DNA from: Clitoria ternatea
Lineage: Eukaryota > Streptophyta > Magnoliopsida > Fabales > Fabaceae
DNA length: 64,000 bases
Direction: 5' to 3'
Assembly: GCA_037962975.1 (NCBI GenBank)
Contig: CM075672.1
Coordinates: forward strand, 128,450,001 to 128,514,000
Shown: positions 1 to 11,082 of the stretch, piece after piece
How the letters are laid out: every line of letters starts with the position of its first letter
How positions within the stretch are numbered: position 1 is the first letter of the stretch
Notes under the pieces: model-generated
What the model was told of the DNA's origin: nothing
What the model saw: only the letters and a program-made list of their open reading frames with translations
The model's database searches: none
Translations under genes and position numbers: made by a program

Positions 1-213
1 GTTATAGTGGTTGAGATGTTGATTGAAGGAGAAGCTGGGATGGTCAAACAATTCAACATTTATATAGTGAGGTGCTATAATGTCCTTCTCAGAAATTTTC
101 TTGATGAAATTATGTAGGTCTCTAGTATTTGAGAAGAACCTAGAGAAATTAAGAGGATTGTTGGTTTGAGCAACTGAGGACCTAGCTCTCTTGACATTCT
201 TAGAGGAAGACAT
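1..213 (-). CDS. Third ORF of copia H (post-pol), N-terminal 71 codons
   Basis: An ATG at 213-211 opens a frame that stays open to the window edge. It starts MSSSKNVKRARSS and continues into a segment containing RFFSNTRDLHNFIKK. A basic Ser-rich start followed by an aromatic/hydrophobic helix-like stretch resembles the legume retroelement ORFs annotated as 'putative plant transposon protein' (often written Transposase_32); I judge this by eye only. It lies about 660 bp downstream of the pol stop, the position of the env-like ORF in Sireviruses. A TATA-like box lies about 90 bp upstream. No membrane segment is visible in this portion. Its function is not known. Confidence 0.55.
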   Translation of the reverse strand, partial: MSSSKNVKRARSSVAQTNNPLNFSRFFSNTRDLHNFIKKISEKDIIAPHYINVELFDHPSFSFNQHLNHYN

Positions 214-300
214 GATGAAGAGAAGAGGTTGAGAGAATTTGAAGGTTGAGAGGTTTTAGGAGAAAGGATTATGATGTGAGATGAGGAGAGTGAGAGAGGG

Positions 301-310
301 GTTTATATAG
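301..310 (-). promoter_or_regulatory. TATA box for ORF3 of copia H
   Basis: The minus strand reads CTATATAAAC, a good plant TATA box. A pyrimidine-rich leader (CTCTCTCACTCTCC and similar) follows, then an ATG about 88 bp downstream. Just upstream lies the 415-740 array of GTAATCGATTAC palindromes. This is the layout of a plant core promoter plus 5' UTR, inside a retrotransposon and well after the pol stop. Confidence 0.6.
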
Positions 311-414
311 GGTTTATAGGGGGTTTAGATGAGAGATATAGGATTGATGGAGGGTTAGGATTAATTTGGAGCGAGATTCACTCAGATTGATCATTAAATA
401 TAGTGATCTTGGTG

Positions 415-740
415 CTCCGTAATCGATTACAAGTCGAGGTGTAATCGATTACGCCCCTTAAGAATTTGAAACGACAGGCCTACTAATCGATTATTCCAAG
501 TGGGTAATCGATTAGATAAAGATTTGATTTTTAGTAGAAGCTGCGTAATCGATTAAGGAAGGGTAACAATCGATTACATGGAAGACAGAACGTCCATAAT
601 CGATTATATAAAGATATGTAATTGATTATGCATAACATAGAAGCTTCATAATCGATTATTTTAAAGGATGCAATTGATTACGCATAAGACAGAGAGCCTC
701 TAATCGATTGTACTGGGTATAATAATCGATCATCCCCTGC
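415..740. repeat. Internal array of GTAATCGATTAC palindromes, about 12 copies
   Basis: Around 12 copies of a 12-bp palindrome with core ATCGAT occur at about 27-bp intervals, separated by unrelated sequence. Several copies carry ATTGAT or ATCAAT, the products of C-to-T change at the single central CpG. The same motif type fills the U3 of the 5' LTR at 6530-7000. Here it lies between the pol stop and the TATA box of ORF3. Confidence 0.85.
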
Positions 741-873
741 TTAGAGTTACAAAAACACTAGTTTATGAATAATTAGTGCAAATGACTTAACTTTCATAGA
801 TTCAAGAGTGCTTATTTCATTAATCAATCATTGTTCATCATGGAAATCAACAAGAGTCATCAATCAAGATTTT

Positions 874-1290
874 TCAAACACAATTGAAAATGTCTAGTAT
901 TCCTAATTCTCTCCTTATGTTTATGAATTGTTCTTTAGCAAGAGGTTAGGTAAATATATCAGCTATTTGCCTAGTAGTTTCAACATGTTCAAGCACACAA
1001 TCACTCTCTAATACATGATCTCTAATGAAATGGTGTCTTATCTCAATATGTTTGGTTCTTGAATGCATCACAGGATTCTTAGAGATATTAATGGCACTAG
1101 TATTATCACATAAAGAGGCACATGGTCTAAAACAACACCAAAATCTAGAAGTTGTTGCTTCATCCAAAGGATTTGGGCACAACAACTGCCAGCTGCAACA
1201 TACTCTGCCTCAGCTGTTGATAATGCTACACTTACTTGTTTCTTGCTATGCCAAGATACAAGAGAACTACCAAGCAAGTGACAAATATCA
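874..1290 (-). pseudogene. RNase H domain of copia H pol
   Basis: The minus-strand translation contains VSWHSKKQ, STAEAEYVAA and RQIADIFT, the conserved copia RNase H stretches. In these elements this domain degrades RNA in the RNA:DNA hybrid during reverse transcription. The frame is broken: KQVSVALSTAEAEY and the RQIADIFT end lie in different frames, and a stop follows IFT where a Lys is usual. The polyprotein appears to end LGILD... with a TGA at 876-874. Confidence 0.85.
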
Positions 1291-1365
1291 CTAGTACTTT
1301 TTCTATCAAGTTTACATCCTACAAAATCAGAGTCATAATAGCCAACAAGAGTGCATTCAACTCCT

Positions 1366-2304
1366 TTAGGACACCATAAACCAACATCTTGAGTTCCAAC
1401 TAAGTATTATACATTTCATGGCAGTTAAATGTGATTCTTTTGGACATGCTTGATATCTTGCACACATACAAACAATAAACATGATATCTGGTCTACTAGT
1501 GGTTAGGTAAAGTAAGGATCCAATCATACCTCTATATTTTGTGAGTTCTACATCCTTACCTTTTTCATCCTTGTCCAAATAACATAAAGTACTCATAGGT
1601 GTGGCAATTTCATTTGCTTTGTCCATATTGAACCTCTTGAGTAGCTCTTTGCAATACTTGGATTGTCTAATGAAGGTTCCTTCTTTGGTTTTCTTTATTT
1701 GCAGTCTAAGGAAGAATGGAAGTTCTCCCATCATGGATATCTCAAATTCATTCTGCATGATCATAGCAAACTCTTTGCAAAGCAACTCTTTAGTGGCACC
1801 AAAAATGATATCATCCATATAAATTTGTACCAATAGTATATCATTCTTTTTGTGCTTAATGAATAATATTGTGTCAACTTTTCCTCTTTCAAAATTTTTT
1901 TCTAAAAGGAATTTGCTTAACCTTTCATACCAAGCTCTTGGATCTTATTTTAAACCATACAAAGCTTTTCTTAGTTTGAAAACATGATTTGGAAATTGAA
2001 AGTTTTCAAAACCAGGAGGTTGATCAACATATACTTCTTCTTGAATGTATCCATTTAAGAAGGCACTCTTGACATCCATTTGATACAATTTAAAGTCCTT
2101 ACAACATGCAAAGGCTAATAACAGTCTTATGGCTTCTAGTCTTGCTACGGGTGCATACGTTTCTTCATAATCAATTCCTTCTTCTTGGTTATAGCCTTTA
2201 GCAACTATCCTAGCTTTATTTCTAGTGATTGCACCATTTTCATCAAGTTTATTCCTAAATACCCATTTAGTTCCTATTATTTGGTGACCATTGGGTCTTG
2301 GCAC
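1366..2304 (-). pseudogene. Reverse transcriptase of copia H
   Basis: The RT starts in the segment holding GTKWVFRNKLDE and KARIVAKGYNQEEGIDYEET, both diagnostic of copia RT (RVT_2 family). The catalytic box YMDDIIFGAT is intact near 1800-1830, followed by the thumb region with ATPMSTLCYL and SLLYLTTSRPDIMF. An in-frame TAA falls right after KALYGLK, where a Gln codon is usual, and splits the domain at about 1944. The thumb reading frame then degrades near 1400. Confidence 0.9.
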
Positions 2305-2310
2305 TAGTTC

Positions 2311-3576
2311 CTAAACTTCATTTCTTTCAAATTGATTTAGTTGTTCTTGCATGGCCAAAGTCCAATGTTCATCAATAATACCTTCATCAATATTGTTGGG
2401 TTGAATTTGTGATACAAACGCTAAATGATTATAAGTATTAAATGAGCGTCGAGTATTTACACCCTTTGTGATATCACCTATAATATTGTCCAAGGGATGG
2501 TCCTTTGATGTGATCCAATCCTTTTGTTAAGGCTCCTTACTTTGGATTGGGTCTTCTTTGACTTCTTCTTTATTTTCCAAGGTCATTTCATGGAATGTAC
2601 CTGCAAGATCATCAACATCTTCCTTTCTCGGGGAGTTATGGCCATTTTCATCAAATTTTACATGAATGGACTCTTCAATGGTGTTTGTTTGTTTGTTAAA
2701 GACTCGATATGATTTACTAGATGATGAATATCCAAGAAAGATTGCCTCATCATACTTTGTATCAAACTTTCCTAGATTATCCTTACCATTGTTAAGCACA
2801 AAGCACTTGCATCCAAATATATGAAAATAAGATACATTTGGTTTTTTACCTTTGTAAAGCTCATAGGGGGTTTTCTTTAAAATTGGCCTAATTAAACATT
2901 GATTCATAACATGGTAAGCGGTGTTTACCGCATCGGCCCAAAAATGTTTTGCAATATTGTTTTCATTTAACATGGTTCTAGCAAGCTCTACCAAAGATCT
3001 ATTTTTCCTTGCAACTACTCCATTTTGTTGTGGAGTTCTAGAAGCTGAAAAATTGTGTTCAATACCATATTTTTCACAAAACTTTTCAAATAATTGATTT
3101 TCAAATTCTCCCCCATGATCGGTTCTTATGGATGCAATCTTTGAATTTTATTCATTTTGGATAATCTTGGCTAGTCTCTTAAATGCATGATACACTTCAT
3201 TTTTGTGAGTAAGAAACAATGTCCATGTATATCTAGAATAGTCATCAATAATCACTAGACCATAGTAATTACCACCAAAGCTTTTGACCTTAAAGGGTCC
3301 AAACAAATCCATGTGTAAAAGTTGTAAAGGCCTTTGAGTTGAAACAACATTTTTAGCTTGAAATGATGCCTTTACTTGTTTTCCCTTTTGACATGCTTCA
3401 CAAAATTTATTTTTAAATTTTAGTTTTGGCAAACCAATTACTAGTTCTTTTGAAACAAGTTTATTTAAATGGTCTATGTGGATGTGTGCTATTCTTCTAT
3501 GCCATAGCCATGATTCATCCTCTCTAGTCATGAAGCATTGCACATCATTTGAGGATAAACAATCAATATCAATCAT
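2311..3576 (-). pseudogene. Integrase of copia H
   Basis: The zinc-binding part has WLWHRRIAHIHI (H-H) and CEACQKGK (C-C). The catalytic core shows HMDLFGP and VIIDDYSRYTW for the two Asp residues. The third acidic residue sits in a GGEFEN stretch just after an in-frame stop at about 3148. The C-terminal part includes HIFGCKCFVLNNG and GYSSSSKSYRVFN, typical of the family. Three stops interrupt the frame (near 3148, 2526 and 2310). Otherwise the coding is well preserved, so degradation is moderate. Confidence 0.9.
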
Positions 3577-3905
3577 GTAAACATTATCTACTCTTTGACT
3601 AACAAATGTTACTTCTTTATTTTGCTTGTTTTCAATTATGCAACCATTTGATTCAAAACAACTCTATATCCTTTGTCACATAATTGACTTATACTAAGCA
3701 AATTATTTTTGAGTCCTTCTACATATAATACATCACTAATTGAGGTAGAGAAATTTTTACCAACATTTTCACTACCAAGGATTCTTCCTTTGGTGTTGTC
3801 TCCATAGGTGACTCTTTCTTTACTTTTAGGTGTGAATGTCTTGAATTTTCTCATGTCACCCATCATATGCTTTGAACACCCACTATCTAGGTACCAATGG
3901 GTGTT
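3577..3905 (-). pseudogene. Retropepsin-like protease and pre-integrase region of copia H
   Basis: The minus strand encodes HWYLDSGCSKHM at about 3905-3866. DSG followed by CSKHM is the copia aspartic protease active site. GNVGKNFSTSISDVLYVEGLKNNLLSISQL-like sequence follows; the stretch DVLYVEGLKNNLLSISQL is the conserved region between protease and integrase. The frame is lost around 3636 and resumes in another frame at the integrase. Confidence 0.85.
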
Positions 3906-3961
3906 GCTTGCCTTGAAACATACCTACAACACAAGTTAAGTTAGAGAACTTGGTACCCATT

Positions 3962-5590
3962 TTATGTTGGGTCCTTTTGGGTTAGTTTATGGTAATGATC
4001 CTTTGTGAACTCATACCTTTTTAACAATCTTTGGTCCATACCTTTTAACATAACAATTTGAGGTATTATGACCTTTAATACCATAATGATTACATTTAAT
4101 AAAAGATGATGATGATTTTCTAGCAGGCACACAGAAATTCTTGTAATGTTTTCCTTTTTAGTGAGATTATATCCTAAACCGAATTTGTTAAACATGCATC
4201 TTTGTTTTTTGAGTAATACATCTAGATTATCTGTACCATTTATGAATTTCTCAACCGTTTTATTCAAGTCTAATATTTTCTTTTCTGGATGATCACATTT
4301 CTTGACATATTCACAAGGTTTTTTTTAGAGCAAGTTTGATTTTTATCAACTTTCTTTTTCAAGATTTCATTTTCTTTTACTTTCTCAATTAGATGCATCT
4401 CAAGTGTCTCTATGGTTTTTTTGACAGTTTATATTTACTAGATAATTTAATATAGTTATCATATAGTTGTTCAAAAGCATCAAATAATTCTTCTTTATTA
4501 AGTTCATGATGATTTACCTCATCTTCCTCTTCATGGTGGTTGGCCATTAAGCAGAGATTTGCTTCTTCATTGTCCAATTCTTCAGAGCTGCTTACATTGT
4601 TTTCATCCCAAGCTATGTATTCCCTTCTTCTTCCCCTTCTTTCTTTGTTCTTCTTCTTTAGGTTTGGACAATCTACTTTGAAGTGTCCTTCCTTGCCATA
4701 TTCAAAACAAGAGGGTAAGGAAGAATTATCTTTGATCATAGGTTTCTTACCTTGGTTTGTGAAGTTTCTTTGAAACTTCTTTTTCTTCATGAACTTGTGA
4801 AATTTCTTCATAAACAATCCAAACTCTTCATCTTCATCATGGTCACTTTTGGATTCTTCTTCATTAGTTGAGGTGGCCTTGAGAGCTAGCCCTTTCTTTT
4901 TTAAGGCTTTTTCTTCTTCCTCTGCATGTTTTAAATCTTTCAACTCTTGTTCTTGTTCTTGTAACTTACCAAACAATGTAGCAAGGGACATATCATTTAT
5001 ATTGGGAGATTGCTTGATGCCAGTAAAAAGAGGTTGCCACTCCCTAGTAAGACTTTTTAGAACTTTATGGATAAGTTCCTTGTTCGTGTAAGACTTACCA
5101 AGAGTAATAAGATGATTAATAATCAAAGTAAATCTCTTTTGAAGTTCTAAAATAGTTTCATTGGAATTCATTCTAAAACTTTCATATTGGCTAGTTAAAG
5201 TACTAATCTTAAAATCCTTAACATCACTAGTTCCTTCATGAGTTATTTGAAGGGTATCCCATATATCCTTAGCAGATTTATATGTTACTACTCTAAAGAA
5301 TTCATCGGGACCTAATGCAAGAGTAATGAGATTTTTAGCTTTGTAATTGTATTGGACTTTCTTTTCCTTTTCACTACTCCAATCATCCATGAGTTTCTCT
5401 ACTTGTTTACTATCTATCTCATGCATTAGTATGAATGGACCATTTTTAATTGTATTCCAAATTTTTAAATCATTTGATTGTATAAAAATTTCATTCTTTC
5501 TTTCCAAAAGGCATAACCTTCACCATTAAAGGCTGGACGTCTATTTGTAGCACCGCCCTTGGGAAACATGTTGTATGAGGTAGAGGCCAT
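3962..5590 (-). pseudogene. gag polyprotein of copia H
   Basis: The start is the ATG at 5590-5588, reading MASTSYNMFPKGGATNRRP, 44 bp after the primer-binding site. This is the DUF4219/UBN2-type gag seen in Sirevirus-like copia elements, with YKAKNLITLALGPDEFFRV and KDIWDTLQITHEGT. A one-base deletion near 5490 shifts the frame; the rest is open to about 4410. The zinc knuckle reads CFEYGKEGHFKVDC, so the second Cys is Tyr. Beyond 4410 the C-terminal region (to 3962) is recognisable in fragments only. Confidence 0.85.
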
Positions 5591-5633
5591 CTTAATCTCT
5601 TGAAGCTGTTAAGCTTGATCTACCAAGAGTCAA

Positions 5634-5645
5634 GCTCAGATACCA
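5634..5645 (-). other. Primer-binding site of copia H
   Basis: The minus strand reads TGGTATCTGAGC, one base different from TGGTATCAGAGC, the usual complement of initiator tRNA-Met. It lies directly inside the 5' LTR and upstream of the gag ATG. Confidence 0.8.
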
Positions 5646-6440
5646 CTTATTATTCAAGTGGCCTCAATACTCAAGAGGGGGGGTGAATTGAGTGTTAAAA
5701 ACTTTTGCTTAGAATGCCTTTGAACTTGGTTGTTTATGCAATTTTAATAAGATGTGCAAGAGTTTACAAACACCCAATATATATATATATCATACTTCAA
5801 TTTGTTTGAATCAAGATCTTGAACTCTAGAATCAAAGTAAACTTAAACAAGAGATGAGAAACAAATGTTTGTTAGACAATTTCTTCTTGAATAGCAAAAT
5901 CAATTTAAGTAATCAGCTTAGGCAAAACAACAAACAGTTTATATGCATAATTAAGTAAAGAGTTCAAGGTTAAGAGAAAGGCAAGCCAATTTAACGAGTT
6001 CCACCAATCCAGTGTACGTCTCGCCTTCAAGTAACCCACTTGAAGGATTCCACTATTGAATATTTAAGATACAAGATTTGAGCAGTTGTCTTCTAGTGTC
6101 CCACACTCAAGAACCCAATTCTCATAAGCAAATGGGCACCCAACCCAATCTCACAATCTCTCAATACCCAAAGGTTGAACCCCAACCTTTGTGACCACTC
6201 AACCTAGAGTGAATACCTTGGTGTTTGGTGTTTGATTTACAAGGATAAACTCTCTTAATAGAGTAGGTGTACAAATGAAAGCTCACTCAAGATAGTAACT
6301 CTCAACAAGAGAGGATATGCAAATCTAAGAATAAAAGTTTCAAACAATGAAACTATACAAAGAAATTAAACTCTCAAGACACAAGAAATGATTTCCCTTT
6401 GATTTAATTGATTGCTTGAGTAGCTTGAATTAAGGTTGCA

Positions 6441-6450
6441 TTTATAGGTG
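6441..6450 (-). promoter_or_regulatory. TATA box in the 5' LTR of copia H
   Basis: The minus strand reads CACCTATAAATGC. It lies about 720 bp into the LTR and directly downstream of the palindrome array, where the U3/R border is expected. Confidence 0.6.
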
Positions 6451-6529
6451 CACAGCATGGGCATTTGAATATATGTGGAGAAATGAGCTGGTTTTGCACT
6501 TAAAAGCCACTTTCCCAAATTTTGATACT

Positions 6530-7000
6530 TGCGTAATCGATTACGCCTCGAGCTGTAATCGATTATGCCTCGAGCTGTAATCGATTATGCTTTGTTGTAT
6601 ACCACTTACTTAATTGTCCAGTAGCTGTGTAATAGATTAGGGATTATTCTATAATTGATTATATCAGTGTAATCGATTATACTATTTATTGTAATCGATT
6701 ATGAAATGTACCTGATGCATTTAATTCCTTTGTTCAACATTGTAATCGATTATTTGTTTCAGGTAATCGATTGTGACACAAACAAAAACTCTGTAGTCGA
6801 TTACATTATGCCTTGTAATCGATTGTGCCAAATACCTGATACATTGTCCTTCAATTGCATTTTGTGTAATCGATTATGATCTTTATTGTAATCGATTAGT
6901 TAACAAACAGAACCTTGATAATTGATTGGTTTGTGCCTTGTAATCAATTAGCATTCATTCTAGAACCTATGTAATTGATTAGGGAAAGATTGTAATCGAT
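6530..7000. repeat. U3 array of GTAATCGATTAC palindromes, about 17 copies
   Basis: About 17 copies of the 12-bp palindrome or one- to two-base variants occur in 470 bp, with irregular spacing. Two copies near 6550-6585 share the longer context CTCGAGCTGTAATCGATTAT. Variants with ATTGAT or ATCAAT are common. The position upstream of the LTR TATA box suggests binding sites for a dimeric factor or a methylation target; both are inference. Confidence 0.85.
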
Positions 7001-7171
7001 TATGCTTTATCTAAACAGATCTAATGCGTGATTTGGATTGCAGATCTTGTACTTTGATACTTTAAGAGACTTATTCTCCTTGCCATGATTCTTCAAGTGA
7101 TTGCTTTGTCATTATCAAAACCTTGACATCCAAGCTATTTTTACTTGAGACAAGATTTCAAACACACTTAG

Positions 7172-8160
7172 TTTTTGAGTGTTGTACCCTATTATAAGCA
7201 AATTCAATGTGGGGTAAACACTTATCTCAATATTTAATATTTTTATGCACTAAGACCCTAAGAAGTTGAGAAAAGGTCATGTTTTCTATCTTAGTTTGTC
7301 CATTCGTTTGAGGATGATAGGTGGTAGAAAAGAAAAGCTTCGTTCCTAGCCTTGACCAATGAGTTTTCCAATAATGGCTTAGGAATTTAGTGTCCCTATC
7401 AGAAATGATAGTTTTAGGAACACTATGAAGTCTTACAATCTCTCTAAAGAAGAGTTTAGCAATATGAATAGCGTCATCTCCCTTATGACAAGGGATGAAG
7501 TGAGCCATCTTACTAAACCTATCCACCACTACAAAGATAGAATTTATTCCCCGTTGGGTCTTAGGCAAGCCCAACACAAAATCCATAGATATATCAATCC
7601 AAGGTGCACTAGGTGTAGGCAAAGGAGTATACAAACCACTAGGTGAAAGTTTAGATTTAGCTTTTCTACATACAATACACCTAGCATAATGTTTTTGTAC
7701 ATCTTTCTTCATTTTTGGCCAATAGAAGTGTTCATGTAGAATAGACAAGGTTTTATCTCTTCCAAAGTGGCCCATTAAGCCTCCCTCATGGCTTTCTCTT
7801 AATAACAAATCTCTTAAAGAGCTCCTAGGAAGGCAAGGTCTATTGGCTTTAAAGAGATAGCCATCTAAAATGTAGAAACCTTTATGAGATGAAGATTTTG
7901 TAAAAATCAAGGTCACTTGAATACAAGGTCCTAATCTCATCAAGTCTAATAACTTCGGCTCTAAGAGAGGCAAGTAAAGAATGCCTTCTTGATAAAGCAT
8001 CAGCCACAGTATTAGATTTTCCATTTTTGTATTTGATGACATATGGAAATTGTTCCAAGTACTCAACCCACTTAGCATGTCTTTTGTTTAACTTATGTTG
8101 CCCCTTAATGAATTTTAGTGATTGGTGATCACTGTCTATAACAAACTCTTTTGGGATCAA
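7172..8160 (-). pseudogene. RNase H end and integrase of gypsy E1
   Basis: The frame covers HAKWVEYLEQFPY and NTVADALSRR (end of RNase H), then the zinc-binding region with HEGGLMGHFGRDKT and CIVCRKAKS. The catalytic core follows with ISMDFVLGLPK and IISDRDTKF. The third catalytic position, usually Glu in a GQTE context, reads GQTKIEN, so it is Lys. A deletion of about 20 bp between GAAG repeats near 7893 shifts the frame relative to E2. Copia H cuts the gene at 7171, before the C-terminal domain. Confidence 0.9.
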
Positions 8161-9454
8161 GTAGTGTTCCTAAGTTTGTACGGCTCTAATTAATGCATAA
8201 AATTCTTTATCATATGTGGGATAGTTGAGAGTTGCCTCATTGAGCTTTTCACTATAGAAAGCAATGGGATGACCTTCTTGTAATAGAACGACTCCTATTC
8301 CCACATTTGAAGCGTCACACTTAAGCTCAAATGTTTTTGAAAAATTTGGAAGTGCCAAATTAGAGCATGAGTGAGCTTCTCCTTGAGATCTAGAAAGGCT
8401 TTCTCTTGCCTTTGCCCCCATATAAAAGGAACATTCTTTTTTACCAACTCATTTACAGGGGAGGCTAAGGTAGAGAAATCTTTCGTAAATCTCCTATAGA
8501 AACTTGCTAGACCATGAAAGCTTCTTACTTCACTCATATTTTTAGGTGTTGGCCAATCTTGGATTGCCTTCACTTTTGAGTGATCTACTTCTACACCCTT
8601 AAAACTGGTTACGAATCCAAGGAATACAATGCTATCCATGCCAAAAGAACATTTTTCAAAATTTGCATATAGATTGTTTGTTCTTAAAGCAAGCATAACT
8701 TGTTTGAGATGGTTTAGATGAGAGGTCATGGTCTTTGAGTAAATTAAAATGTCATCAAAGTAGACCACAACAAAATGCCCAATGAATTCCCTCAAAACAT
8801 GATTCATGAGTCGCATAAAAGTACTTGGTGCATTAGTTAAGCCAAAAGGCATAACTAACCACTCATATAGTCCAAGTTTGGTTTTAAAATTGGCTTTCCA
8901 TTCATCTCCTTCTTTGATTCTTATTTGGTGATAGCCACTTTTAAGATCAATCTTGGAAAAGATAGTAGAACCACTAAGCTCATCAAGCATATCATCAAGT
9001 CTAGGTATTGGATGCCTATACTTGATGGTTATGTTGTTTATGGCTCTACAATCTGTACACATTCTCCATGAACCATCTTTTTTAAGAACCAGCAAAATAG
9101 GTAAAGTGGGCTTAAACTCTCTCTAATCCAACCCTTAGATAGTAGTTCATTCACTTGATTCTCTATTTCTAGACTTTCCCTAGGGTTGCACCTATATGCA
9201 GGTTTATTTGGAAGACTAGCACCGGGGATTAAATCTATTTGGTGCTCAATGCCCCTAATAAGAGGTAAGCCTATTGGGATATCTTTTGGGAAGAGATCTT
9301 TCAATTCATTTAGGATGTTTAGAATCCCTTTGGGCAAAGGAGGGGGAGAAGAGCCCATTGAGCACATAGAAGTGCTAGGGATGTCTTTTGCATACATGAT
9401 CAAGCAAAGTTTTTGTGAAAACATAGCATGTTTCACATCATGTTTGTTGGCCAA
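8161..9454 (-). pseudogene. Reverse transcriptase and RNase H of gypsy E1
   Basis: Landmarks in order: GIEHQIDLIPGASLPNKPAYR, IDLKSGYHQIRI, VMPFGLTNAPSTFM, the catalytic box YFDDILIYSK (intact), FLGFVTSFKGVEVD, SFHGLASFYRRF, then the RNase H start with CDASNVGIG. A 4-bp deletion near 9107 relative to E2 shifts the frame between the connector and the RT core. Further frame changes occur near 8340. A stop near 8168 interrupts the RNase H. Confidence 0.9.
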
Positions 9455-10020
9455 ATAGTTTTCCTTTATCCTCTTTTTTATTTTTCTTATGTTTTTCTAG
9501 ATGATTAGAGGAAGAAGATCCTAACTCTCTATCTCTTTTTAGCTTTATTTGTAGTTGATCTTTAGCTACTTGTTATGGAGTTAGGGGGTGTAAAACTATC
9601 TTCTTACCATCTAACTTGAATGTGAGGGTGTTAGTGAACCCCTCATAGATGACCTTCCTATCGAATTGCCAAGGTCTTCCTAATAGGATGTGATTTGCCT
9701 CCATAGGTACTACATCACAAGTGACTTTATAATTATATGTGCCTATGGTGAAGTTGATTAAGACTTACTTATTAACTAACATTTCCCCTCTTTCATTAAG
9801 CCATTGCAACTTATAAGGTCTAGGGTGATTTATTAGTTCTAAGCCTATCTTATTTAAGAATCATTTATGTAACATCTTGTATAAAAGACGTTCTCTCTTT
9901 GTTTAGTGTCATCTAGCTTAACATGACTACCAAGCAATCTTCTAATCATGTAAAGCTCATCATCATCTCCTAAAATATGCTCACTGTCATAGGAATCACT
10001 ACTTGAGTCATTACTTGATG
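9455..10020 (-). pseudogene. Protease-region remnant of gypsy E1
   Basis: This aligns with 29640-30290 in E2 and still encodes GRPWQFDRKV-like sequence downstream of the protease. Two deletions relative to E2 are visible. About 26-30 bp are missing at about 9456-9460. About 60 bp are missing at about 9858, which removes the segment encoding the protease active-site VDSGS. This copy therefore has no protease active site. Confidence 0.75.
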
Positions 10021-10045
10021 TGTGATTATCAGAATCAGACTCTGA

Positions 10046-11082
10046 TTAACTTGAGTAGGTTCCATTAGTTTTCAAAATCATTGTTCTTTTTGTTGGACAG
10101 TCGGAAGCAATGTGACCTCTACGAAGACATTTAAAACATTTTATGGTAGAAGATCTAGATGATTGTGGTTTAGATGTGGCTTTATGCCTATCTTTTTGGT
10201 GCCTAAAGACTTCACTATTCTTATGCAACTCACTTTATGGTTTGGAAGATGAAGTGCCCATTTCTCTCTCCCTAGGGTTTCTCTCAAACCTACCCTTATT
10301 CTCTTACTCTACCCACTTAGACTTGTAGGCTTTATTTTCCCCACTATAGGATTCTCTTTCTCTAAATTGGTTCTCTACCTTAGTGCATTGGTGTAGTAAC
10401 TCTTTTATATCTTCATGAGGAAGAAGTTCTACCTTATTTTTGATGTTTCTATTGAGGCCATGTAAGAACCTATGCATTAGGGTTTCTTCATCTTCTTCTA
10501 GATTGGCCCTAATCATGGCTATCTCTAAGGCTTTGTAGTAGTTTTCCACACTTTTTAAGCCTTGGGTGAGTCTATTTAGCTTTGCTAATAGCTCCCCTCT
10601 ATAATAGTTAGGAACATATCTTTTTCTTAGGAGAGCTTTTAAGTCTACCCAATCATCTATGGGTGGAAAATCATCTTTTTTCCTCTCCTTACAAATTTGA
10701 GTCCACCACACTAAGGCATAATTTTGGAAAGAAAGAGTTGCAATCCGAACTTTCTTTTCTTCTTTTATTTGATGAGAATTAAATAATTGCTCAACTCTCA
10801 TCTCCTATTCTAAGTAAGCTTCAACATCACTCTTGCCATTAACTGAGGGAATTTCAAATTTTACCTCTCTTAAGCCTATATCTTCTCTTTTATGTTCATG
10901 GTGTCTTCTATGTCTAGGTTCATCCTTACTATCACTATTGTTATGTCTTTGATTTCTTTGATTTCTATCTCTAGCTCTAGGGTTTCATTATGCTCTAGGT
11001 TATTTTACCTATTATTGATATTATTCAAACTTTCCATTATATTATGAAGCATAGATTTGTTTTCCCTATCACTAGAAGACAT
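10046..11082 (-). pseudogene. gag of gypsy E1
   Basis: The likely start is the ATG at 11082-11080 (MSSSDRENKSMLHNI). The capsid-type region (Retrotrans_gag family) spans 10801-10304 and includes LSFQNYALVWWTQI and YRGELLAKLNRLTQG. A zinc knuckle, CFKCLRRGHIASDC, lies near 10130. The N-terminal quarter is broken by several stops and frame changes. Gag coats the RNA in the virus-like particle. Confidence 0.85.

Larger units (their letters stand above)
1..7166 (-). mobile_element. Ty1/copia LTR retrotransposon 'H', Sirevirus-like, left end off-window
   Basis: Reading on the minus strand, the order is 5' LTR (about 5646-7166), primer-binding site, gag, protease, integrase, reverse transcriptase and RNase H, then a third ORF running off the left edge. 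Protease before integrase before RT is the Ty1/copia order. A further ORF after pol is known from the Sirevirus (SIRE1) lineage, so that placement is inferred. The right boundary is where CRM-like gypsy sequence resumes: the bases after 7171 match 14687 onward in the second gypsy copy. The 5 bases CTTAG at 7167-7171 are the likely target duplication, but the partner lies off-window. The 3' LTR is not in the window. All genes carry stops or frameshifts, so the copy is not autonomous. Confidence 0.9.
5646..7166 (-). repeat. 5' LTR of copia H, about 1.5 kb
   Basis: The outer end is TGTGTTTGAAATCTTG on the minus strand, starting at 7166. The inner end is close to the primer-binding site and cannot be fixed to the base because the partner LTR is off-window. 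U3 (about 6450-7166) contains the palindrome array, a TATA box lies at 6441-6450, and R/U5 runs leftward through a run of C (5676-5682, minus strand). CTTAG at 7167-7171 is the likely target duplication. Confidence 0.8.

Noticed and set aside
415..740. Regularly spaced palindromes resembling a CRISPR array
   Set aside because: Repeats are degenerate, spacing is irregular, and they lie inside a plant retrotransposon next to pol.
700..882. A possible 3' LTR of copia H starting TGTGTTTGAAAAATCTTG at 882, like the 5' LTR start
   Set aside because: The similarity covers only about 16 bases with an indel, overlaps the pol C-terminus, and the following sequence does not match the 5' LTR. No polypurine tract precedes it.
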